A stretch of DNA of 64,000 bases, from assembly GCA_964016875.1 (NCBI GenBank), contig OZ024721.1, forward strand, positions 10,780,109 through 10,844,108, given 5' to 3'. The position numbers and the translations under genes were made by a program. The stretch comes from Fallopia convolvulus. Its lineage: Eukaryota > Streptophyta > Magnoliopsida > Caryophyllales > Polygonaceae. A model generated the notes under the pieces. It did not search any database, was not told the origin of the DNA, and saw only the letters and a program-made list of their open reading frames with translations. Shown here piece by piece: positions 56,670 to 64,000 of the stretch. Positions within the stretch are counted from its first letter, which is position 1, and each line of letters starts with the position of its first letter.

Positions 56670-58217
56670 TCAGCGCCTTGGTGGTGGGAGTTGGTGCTCG
56701 AAGTTCCTCATGAAGTCATACATTGTCCTCCAACTTTCTGCATCACCCACCTCTCTCTGTTGATGCCTTGCATCATCCAACGCCATGCGAGCAGAATAGA
56801 AACTCTCCCACCTATCCATCCTCTGGTGGATATAAGTCTGCTGCAGGTTAAGGTACTGCATCTTAGACAAAAGATCTTCGGCCCATGGAGGCGGGATACT
56901 CGATCTAGTGTAATCGGGCTGAGGAGGTGGTTGATAGCGGTTGTGAGGCTGAAAGTGGTCTTGAAAAATTACCGGATTGTAGGGCATAAGACCATAAGAA
57001 TGTGGCTCAGCAAGTTGCTGCGGGGGGTCGTTACCGAAGCTGTGGGCCTCGGTAGTAGCCTCAAAGTGGTCGTTAACGACCCTGGTGGGCTCGTTAACGA
57101 AGTTGTTGTTGCCTAGAATCACTGTGTCGAGGTCATCTTCCCCGATGTCGAGCTCTTTCGTGCCTTCTTCTGTAGCTGCCTCAGTCTCTTCATCATCTTC
57201 GTCCATAACTTCTTCCTCCCTCTCGAACCGGGACTCACATGGCCTGAGCGTCAGCTCATCTTGCGGCTTGGGCTCCAAAGGAACGCATGCCCTGTCCATG
57301 CCTCGTACCAGTTCGGTACATAAAGCAGCTCCAATTTAGCCGGGGTGGGTACGACATCTCGACCTTGAACTTTTGTAGTGTACCCATCCCGAACCTGAGT
57401 AAAAATGCTGGAGCTAAACCAGTAGTTCCTGTTGTTGAGCGTGGGACGGCGTGTAGAGGGAGAGATCGACTCCAAGATTGGTCGCCAAGAGACTAACCAA
57501 GTTCCCGCACCATACTTCTTTTGACTTCATTCCTTTCTTCTCCACATATAGTAGCCATTCATACCCCAAGTTCAATGGGGCAGGATCCTCAAATAGTATG
57601 GTTCGGAGGCATGCAACTTCCATCCTCGTTGGCCTATTCAACTCTCTCTTGGGCCAAAATGTAGCGGCTAGGACTCGGAGAATAATCGGGAAAAAGGGGT
57701 TGATGATGCTTGCCCCGGAAAGTGCTGCAGCCGAAGGCTCTACTTCCCTGGTGATGTAGCTCCAAGTCCTTGTCACCTTATAGTCCTTGATGTTGTAATC
57801 CCGAGAAGGATTAGGGAGATCGAGAATAGCATTGAACTCCTCCATGGTGTACTCACGACTGACATTACCGAGCCTGAATCTAATCCGTCCAGTCGAGGTC
57901 TTGGTTGGGAATCTTGTCTCAAGAGTAGCCAGAAACTCAGAAGTGAGAGCCGGGAAGTGCGGTACCTCTTCCTTCTTCAACAAGTGAGGTACGCCAAGAA
58001 TAGAAAAGGCCTCTTTGACATCATCAAAAAGCCTCATTGCCTTAGCACTTGACCTTGAGAACCACCTAGTGTAGTGGTCCTTGTTTAATAGGGCATTGTA
58101 CCGGTCGGCTTGTGCTTGGGTGTGCAAGATCACATTATCCATGCGCGGAGGAGATGGGGATCGCTGAGTCCTCTTCTTCTTGTCGGTTCTTGTTGTAGCT
58201 CGGCTAGAACTTGCCAT
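56670..58217 (-). pseudogene. Athila ORF1-like gene of element C
   Basis: ATG at 58217 (MASSSRATTRTDKKK) matches the start in element A. The ATHILA ORF-1-type domain follows (PHFPALTSEFLATLE, RIRFRLGNVSREYTMEEFN, RTWSYITREVEPSAAALSG, VSLLATNLGVDL). A 1-nt frameshift near 57440 and another near 57290 move the sense through YVPNWYEAWTGHA to the acidic segment, the palindrome-coded part (VNEPTRVVND, FGNDPP), the Pro/Gln-rich part and a C-terminal coiled coil ending at 56670. Total sense length, about 515 codons, is close to that in element A. Unlike A, it is not interrupted by another element. Confidence 0.87.
57027..57102 (-). repeat. Four TCGTTAACGA-type motifs exactly 21 bp apart, in ORF1 of element C
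   Basis: Cores at 57030 (GTTACC), 57051 (GGTAGT, weak), 57072 (GTTAAC) and 57093 (GTTAAC). Confidence 0.85.
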
Positions 58218-58313
58218 ATGGACCAATAAAAATATGGATTGATAAACATAAGATCCATACAAATCAATAGGAAAGAGACCCCATACTTGGCCTCAAAATT
58301 GTTCTCGAAGTGC

Positions 58314-58416
58314 CTCGTTAACGACCCAACTAGGGTCGGTAACGAGCCTGGACTGGTGTTTTTAGACTAGGCGGTATGCAGGGTCGTTAACGAGCCTGGA
58401 CAGGTCGTTAACGAGC
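58314..58416 (-). repeat. Two TCGTTAACGA pairs upstream of ORF1, element C
   Basis: Cores at 58317/58338 (21 bp; the second GGTAAC) and 58385/58407 (22 bp). Confidence 0.93.
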
Positions 58417-59170
58417 CTGTACAAGAACCAGTCGCAGATTCCGAATGCAAAATACTCCAAAATTATGCATTAAATCAAACATGCATCATACACAATCCTA
58501 CATAGGATACACAATCGGGTATATGCACCCCATACTCGCTCGATTACCCATCCCGAACATGCTATAATTGCCCAAAAATTCATGGTGAAGATCACTCAAT
58601 TCTAGAACAAGGTAGTTCATGCTTTTCCTAATCAAATTTCAATGGAGAATCAAGCAAGAACACTAATAATGATCAAGATCAACCACCAATATATGAAACA
58701 ACAAAATCATTGAGCAATAAACATGCTATTCGACCACTTTATACAAGCAAGAATAAGATATGAAATTTTGACCCTATAAACCATGAATAATGTAATTAGA
58801 GAGTTAGGGTTTAGAAATCATACCGTTAGATCGAGAAATTGAAGAACGAGATTGAAATTAGGAGTGATTAACGAGCTTGGTTCTCGCCGGTAACGAATGC
58901 AAGAGTTGCGGGTTCGTTAACGGGGTAAAATTCCGGGGGTACGGTGGTGGTTTAAATTCCGATCGGTAGAGGTAAACCGGTAGGATTTTGAGAGTTTAAG
59001 CTTTGGATTGAGAATTTGAGAGTAGGATTTTGGGAATTTTGGAAGGGTTTTATAGGAGAGGGCAAGAGGTAGGTGAAGAGGGTGAAAGGGGCGGCACAAG
59101 TGGTAAAAGATATAAGATAGATTAGGTTAAAAACTTACCTGCCCGTTTCTATTTCGGGTCGCCGAACTAG

Positions 59171-59204
59171 GTCGTTAACGACCCTGGATGGGGTCGTTAA
59201 CGAG
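59171..59204 (-). repeat. TCGTTAACGA pair near the protease end, element C
   Basis: Cores at 59174 and 59195, 21 bp apart; same place as 21040/21061 in element A. Confidence 0.95.
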
Positions 59205-59234
59205 CCTGTGTATCCTCTTTCGAGTGATTTTCCG

Positions 59235-59282
59235 AGCCCAACTCCCATAAGCGCTATTTTTAACGTCGTCAGCCCGACGTAC
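59235..59282 (-). promoter_or_regulatory. Conserved hairpin after the protease ORF, element C
   Basis: ACGTCG-TCAGCC-CGACGT is intact. The second stem (GGGAGGCAACCC in A and B) has decayed here. Confidence 0.55.
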
Positions 59283-59292
59283 TTACCTTGGC

Positions 59293-61158
59293 TCAAGGTG
59301 GTTCTCTTGTACCTAGGTCGGGGTTTTGAGGGACCCCATACTTAGCCTTGTAAACATTATCGACTCCTGTCACTAAATTTGGTCCTCTATCTTCTAATAA
59401 TATGCCTGATATTCCTACACAAGGGTTAGTAAAATCCGAAAACCACGGGGGCTTGGATTCCTCTATTGCATAAATAGTAGGGTACGGTATAGGAACATGA
59501 TATGAAGAAGAATTATAACCAGTACTAGTGAATTCATATTTAGAGTACTCACCTTGATTTATTGGAAAAGATGCTGATACTGAGGTCGTTGGAACCATTG
59601 TCGACCATGTGCTAACGATTCCGTCATTATAGCTTTGCATAAGGGACTCGGAGCTGGACCAAGGAGCGTCGGTAGGGATTTGTGCGAAATTCTCATCCTC
59701 TTTGGTAATTGGAGGAGGGTCGTTAGGAACAGCTATATTGAGTTCTGGCTGGGAGAACTCGATTTGTGCAGCTGCAGTTGGGTCATTTGCGTTTTGGTCA
59801 AGGCTGAATTCCATGCGTCCCTCTCCAATATCAAAAGTGATTCCGCACATCTACCCTAGCACCTGCTGTAGCTAGGAATGGCCTGCCTAAGATAATGGGG
59901 ACATGAGGGTCCTCAGGCATGTCGAGAATGATGAAATTATTTGGAATAAAGAATTTCCCAACTTGAACGGGATAATCGTCCACGACTCCTGTAGCTTTTA
60001 CGCTTGATCCGTCTTCCATGTAGAGATTCAGTCTACAGGCTCCAATGGTCCCATGTTGGCCTTTGACCATATTGAAAGAGGGAGTAAACTAGCACTGGCT
60101 CCCAAATCACATAAAGCTTTGAATTTATGGTCGCCTATGCCAATTGTTATGGCAAATCTCCCTGGACCGCCTAATTTCTCTGGTAGAGTGATGGATCGGA
60201 CCTCATCTTGCAGCTCTGTAATGGATCGTTTCCTGCTAAGAATATCTTTCAAGAATTTTGTGTAAGCCGGCATTTCGCTTAGGGCCTCAGCGAATGGGAT
60301 AGAAATATTAATGCCCTAGAGAATCTTTACGAAACGCTTAAACTTACTTTCTGTAGAGTCCTTGGACTTCTTAGTAGGAAAAGGAAGAGAATTCACCTTT
60401 CTTGGAACCAATGCGGGCTCGAGAGGTGATGCTACCAGGTCGACTTTAGGGTAGATTGGTATGCTCGGAGGATCGTTACCGACCTTAATGGGGTCGTTAA
60501 CGAGCCTGGGATTGGGAGAGGGGCTCGGAATAGGAAACTTACCTGGGCTGGGGTCATTAACGACCCTGTGAGCATCGTCACCATGGTGTGCAGGTTCGGT
60601 AACGACTCTCTTTGGCTCGTTACCGAGCTGAGCCGTAGCTTCCTCATCAGTCGTGGGGCTCGTCTCCTTAGCTTGGATACGCTCCGGTAGTGTCTTTCCG
60701 CTCCTAAGGTGCACCGCTGCTATTTGTCCTCTAGGGTTCTCGTCGGGTCGGCCTGGGAGTTGCCTTGGTGGCCTTGGAATCTGTGCAGCAAGGTTCCCTA
60801 TTTTGGAGTCGAAATTCTTCTTCCAAACATCGAACTCTCCCCATCTTTTGTTTTGATTGTTAAGGTTGGCTTGGATTCCATCAATCTTTCTATGCACTTT
60901 ATTAAATTTATTATGGACTCCGTTAATGCCTTCCTATAACCCTTGTGCCCATGATCGTGGCTCTTGGTAGCCTGAGGTCGATATGGTACAGGTCGTCTAT
61001 CTGGTGGAGGCGTTGCATAGTTTGTATTCGGATTTTGATTGCCCCATGTTGGATAATTGTTTGACCTGTCAAAATTACTAGGTTGGTTTCTGTATGCGCC
61101 TCTCATATAGTTCACTTCAGCATATGTCTCAGCGGCTCTTACCTGCTCTATGTTAGTG
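59293..61158 (-). pseudogene. Element C Gag tail and protease
   Basis: From 61158 down: the Gag tail (NYMRGAYRNQPSNFDRSNNY), a frameshift near 60900, then GEFDVWKKNFDSKIGNLAAQ. The linker has palindrome-coded VVNDPSP and VNDPIKVGNDPP. TAG at 60316-60318 replaces a Gln codon seen in A and B. The protease has FKALCDLGASASLLPLSIW near 60090-60140, a frameshift around 60030, and IILGRPFLATAGARVDVR near 59840-59890. The C-terminal tail (ESKPPWFSDFTNPCVGISG, AKYGVPQNP) ends at 59293. The zinc knuckle and Gag core would lie beyond the insertion of element D. Confidence 0.87.
60484..60640 (-). repeat. Motif cluster in the element C linker
   Basis: GTCGTTAACGAG near 60495, GTCATTAACGAC near 60551, TCGGTAACGAC near 60597 and CTCGTTACCGAG near 60618, the last two 21 bp apart. 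Confidence 0.8.
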
Positions 61159-61441
61159 TGATATTCATGTTTAAGTCTAGTTTTTGGTTTGTTTCTTAGT
61201 TTGTTTAGGTTTAGTTTTAATAGTTTTTAGAGTTAGTTTGGTTTGTTTTTGGATAAGTTTGCATATTTTCTGAAAAGTATGGAAGCTACTCCGTTTTGTG
61301 TCTTTTTGTAGGTTTTGAGCAGGAAAGAGTGTTTTAGGAGCTGAATTGGAGTGTTGTGGTGGAAGTCGGAAGAACCTGAAGATTAAGAGGTTGAAGTCTA
61401 AGCTTTCAAGAGAAGAAGAGTTGAAGAAGCCAAATTCCAGG

Positions 61442-61476
61442 CTCGTTAACGAGGTTGTGAAGGGTCGTTAACGAGG
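61442..61476 (+). repeat. TCGTTAACGA pair, U3 of element D
   Basis: Cores at 61445 and 61467, 22 bp apart. Confidence 0.95.
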
Positions 61477-61682
61477 CTTAAAGATAGAGTTTTTGGATGG
61501 ATTTTGTGATTCCTACCGACCCTGTGCGGAAGTCGTTGATGATGATTCCGTGTCAGTAGGATATTAAGTGTTTTTAGGGTTTTTAATGATTTTTAGGGTT
61601 GTTATATCTTCTATCTTATATCTTGTTATCTTTTTATAGTTAGTTTCTATCTTTTAGAGGTTTTAATAGAGAGCTTTATTAG

Positions 61683-61691
61683 TATAAATAC
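61683..61691 (+). promoter_or_regulatory. TATA box, element D
   Basis: TATAAATAC. Confidence 0.75.
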
Positions 61692-62448
61692 CCTTCTTTC
61701 TAGTCTAGGGAGGGAGAGGACGATTTTGATTTCTTTTAGGAGAGCCGGAGTTGACGAGGTCTGGTGGAAGAAGTAGCGAACCGAGATCGATCGAGAGAGA
61801 GAAGCTTGGGTCGTTAGTAGGTTTTTCTGCTCGGTGTTGTTTTGTTTTCGGTTTCTTCTGAGGTTTGTAAGACGATATTTCCATTATTAATTTGAAGTAA
61901 GTTTGTTTTGTTTTCAATGTTTTCTTTTATTGAAGTTATTTTCTTTATTAATATGAGTAGTGAGTGTTTTTCTTATCTAGGGTCGGAGTTGAAACCCGAC
62001 ATAGTTATGCATGTTTGATGAGTGAGTTCATGTTTTTAATGCCTTTTATCTATCTTTTTAGATTGCTTGTTGTGCTTATGCTTAGACGATAGTCGAGGTA
62101 ATTTGAGTTTGCAATTTAATCGAAAGAGAAAGTTGTTAACTTGAAGGTTGATATTGTTCGATTACGAAAGTTTCGAGCTTTGGATCCAAAACAAGTGATT
62201 GAGTGAATTAATTGATGAGAATTGATTGATTTGCTTGCTAGTCAGCGAAAGTTGATTAATTTATCAATTTAAAGGCATGATCTTTATCTTCTTATGAGTT
62301 TTTATGCATAACTATGTTGTGGTAACCCTTGTCCTAGGTTTTTATTCTTACTTGAGTTTGCATTCGTTATATTAGCTATCGAGTTACTTGCCTCGGTACC
62401 GAACCTATGTTAAGGTCATTAGTGTGTGTTTTCGTATAGTCATCCAAG

Positions 62449-62482
62449 TTCGTTAACAACCCCGACAAAGTCGTTAACGAGG
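62449..62482 (+). repeat. TCGTTAACGA pair, U5 of element D
   Basis: Cores at 62452 and 62473, 21 bp apart; the first is TCGTTAACAA, a CpG to CpA change. Confidence 0.92.
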
Positions 62483-62640
62483 TTGGATGTAGGTGTTTTT
62501 GTGTTGTTCTGCTTTGCTTTGTTTTTAGTATTTGATAGACAAACAATCGTGCTTCCCGTGGAACGATCCTGACTTCTCTATACTCAGCGGGGTCTTGACT
62601 TATAAATTTATTTGTTATCAAAAAACCCTAATCACCAAAT

Positions 62641-62658
62641 TGGCGCCGTTGCCGGGGA
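62641..62658 (+). promoter_or_regulatory. PBS of element D, tRNA-Asp type
   Basis: TGGCGCCGTTGCCGGGGA, identical to element A. No tRNA extension: the next bases are AGCAACAG. Confidence 0.92.
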
Positions 62659-62751
62659 AGCAACAGTTCGTTTGTTTATTTGTGCGTCTAGGAATAGCTC
62701 GGCCCCGTTTTTTGTTTTAATTTCGTTTTCTTTGTTTGTTTTCTCAGCGCA

Positions 62752-64000
62752 TGCCAGCTGGACGTCGTAGGCTCGAATTTGACAACGTCGGTTATTATTC
62801 AGAACCTGAACGTTCCCTACAACGTAGACGCCGAGAAAACCAAGCCATGGCTACACAGGAAGAGATGGCTCGTCAAATGGAAGTCCTCCAGAAGCGGATG
62901 GAGGAGCTTAAAGCTAATAGAGATGTCGTTGCTGCTGAAGCTCAACATCAACGAGTCAACAACACTCATCTACAGGAAGAGTTGAATGCCTATCCGAGGA
63001 ATGCCAAGCAATACATGCATCCAGAAGTGAGGGTGCCGGAGTCTCCAATTGTGCTTTCGGAGATAGAGAAGACTTTTGAGATTAAGTCTTAATTTATATC
63101 CTTGATTAAAAGGGCTCAGTTTGAAGGGAAACCTACTGAGTGCCCTATGGAACATATTAGAAACTTTCTTGATTTATGTGACACTATAGCTGCTGAAGGT
63201 GTCTCACTTGAATATGTTCTGTTAAAAGCTTTTAGGTGGTCTCTTACTGGAAAGACCTTGAGCTGGTTGGAGAGCTTACCTCCTACATCTATCAGGACTT
63301 GGAAGGCTTTGTATGATCAATTTCTTACAAAGTTTTTCCCTCCTACCAAGACAACGGAGTTGAGAAAACGCATCACCTCCTATCACCAGCTGCCTAATGA
63401 GACCTTTGTAGAAACTTGGGAAAGATTTAAGGAAATGCTTAGAGAGTGCCCTACTCATGGGAAACCTTTTTATATTCTCCAAGAAATCTTTTTCCAGGGT
63501 ATTAATGCAGAGACGAAGAACCACATCAACACACATACAGCGTGCGGTTTTATAGAGATGGATCATACAGTTTCATGGGAATTGCTGGACAAGCTGTCCA
63601 ACTATGATGCCATGTATGGTACCCAGCAATCACCCCAACCCCAGAGGCGTCTCTACATGCCTAACAAGGAAGAAGTTGACCCAGATGTCAAAAATCAATT
63701 TCTGCAAGATGAGGTCAACCGCTTGAAGAAGCAGGTAAGTTTTCTGAAATCCTCTCAATCTTGTCAAGAATATGGCTCTTCTTCCCATACTACTTCTGCT
63801 TGCACTAACATAGAGCAGGTGAGAGCCGTTGAGACATATGCTTAAGTGAACTATATGAGAGGCCCATACAGAAACCAGCCTAGTAATTTTGACAGGTCAA
63901 ACAATTATCCAACGTGGGGCAATCAAAATCCGAATACAAACTATACAGCGCCTCCACCGGATAGACGACCTGCGCCATATCGACCTCCAGGCTATCAAGA
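62752..64000 (+). pseudogene. Element D gag (continues past the window)
   Basis: ATG 62752 opens the basic N-terminus (RRRLEFDNVGYYSEPE) without the MITE seen in A, followed by a coiled coil (EEMARQMEVLQKRMEELK). TAA at 63090-63092 interrupts the frame where A has a Gln codon. The Retrotrans_gag core is 63100-63540 (RAQFEGKPTECPMEHIRNFL, WLESLPP, FLTKFFPPTKTTELRKRI, ETWERFKEML). The zinc knuckle reads CQEYGSSSHTTSAC, with Tyr in place of the second Cys. TAA at 63843-63845 breaks the frame again before the Gag tail, which runs off the window. It shows the gag parts that are damaged or deleted in A and B. Confidence 0.9.

Larger units (their letters stand above)
58218..59234 (-). other. Non-coding block upstream of ORF1, element C
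   Basis: Equivalent to 20885-22034 in element A. Holds palindrome pairs at 58317/58338, 58385/58407 and 59174/59195 and AAGTATGGGGT (minus) at 58278-58288. Confidence 0.6.
61159..62637 (+). repeat. 5' LTR of element D (1479 bp)
   Basis: TATA box at 61683; palindrome pairs in U3 and U5. It ends AATCACCA instead of the CTCTCAACA of its relatives, then AAT and the PBS. Confidence 0.9.
13964..64000 (+). mobile_element. Tat-type Ty3/gypsy element, outermost nest layer (extends past the window)
   Basis: 5' LTR from 13964 and the start of the 3' LTR at 43511 share the opening TGTTARGCCCAAAAATAAGT and the next 130 bp with clear divergence, so the element is old. Internal order, with insertions removed, is gag (15901-16057 and 35054-36532), protease, reverse transcriptase, RNase H, a second RNase H-like domain, integrase, and an antisense multi-exon ORF before the 3' LTR. 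A second RNase H ahead of the integrase is a mark of the Tat lineage, and the antisense ORF is known from Tat relatives such as Grande. Five bases before the 5' LTR are ATTAG; the matching right flank is outside the window because the 3' LTR is split by later insertions. Confidence 0.88.
43644..64000 (-). mobile_element. Athila-like element C, minus strand, split by a Sirevirus and by element D
   Basis: Its 3' LTR (TGTTGAGAGGG ... GAATATCA as read on the plus strand) is 43644-43962 plus 53858-54971, 1433 bp together. Going up the coordinates come the 3' UTR, ORF1, the conserved hairpin, the protease ORF and the Gag tail. Element D cuts the Gag at 61159, so the 5' part of C lies beyond the window. 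As in A and B, the visible part goes from protease to ORF1 with no polymerase genes. Confidence 0.9.
61159..64000 (+). mobile_element. Athila-like element D, 5' part (extends past the window)
   Basis: A plus-strand LTR, PBS and gag begin abruptly inside the minus-strand Gag of element C. The LTR starts TGATATTCATG, the same as the (reversed) LTR of C, so C and D are close relatives. The left flank is TTAGTG; the right end is not in the window. Confidence 0.88.

Noticed and set aside
61159..62637. This LTR as the 5' LTR of minus-strand element C
   Set aside because: It is in plus orientation and followed by its own PBS and gag; the Gag of C is cut in mid-sequence at this point.

Overview
This window is repeat-rich plant nuclear DNA. 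The element set is typical of an angiosperm, probably a eudicot: Athila-type and Tat-type Ty3/gypsy elements, a Sirevirus-type Ty1/copia element, a plant hAT transposon, an L1-like LINE with an RNase H domain, and a FAR1/FHY3-type MULE-derived pseudogene. I recognise no intact host gene. Almost every coding region carries stops or frameshifts.

Layout. 1-3323 holds a broken FAR1-type gene and AT-rich DNA. 3332-6576 is a hAT transposon with terminal inverted repeats and a perfect 8-bp target duplication. About 6873-11300 is a decayed LINE on the minus strand. 11300-13963 is unassigned. From 13964 to the window end there is one nested block. Its outermost layer is an old Tat-type element (5' LTR from 13964, 3' LTR from 43511). 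An Athila-like element, called A here (16058-35053, duplication TAACG), sits in the Tat gag. A itself holds a 373-bp hAT-type MITE in gag (17769-18141), an Athila-like element B in its ORF1 (22930-29640), and a reversed solo LTR in its 3' LTR (32164-33644). The Tat 3' LTR is split by a minus-strand Athila-like element C (from 43644). The LTR of C is split by a Sirevirus (43963-53852, duplication ATAGC), and the gag of C by a plus-strand Athila-like element D (from 61159).

How the parts work. The complete internal regions seen in A and B, and the visible part of C, have an aspartic protease but no reverse transcriptase, RNase H or integrase, so these elements must depend on an autonomous relative. 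They use tRNA-Asp as primer. In B the primer-binding site runs on into a complete tRNA-Asp copy.

The most unusual signal is a short palindrome, core TCGTTAACGA, spread through A, B, C, D and the solo LTR. It occurs in U3, U5, leaders, 3' UTRs and coding linkers, in about twenty pairs whose members are 20-22 bp apart, two turns of the helix. Two other elements in the window carry different palindromes with similar phasing: GCACGAYCGTGC in a solo LTR at 15.2-15.5 kb, and GCGATCGC in the subterminal regions of the hAT element. I know of no description of this arrangement in Athila-like elements.
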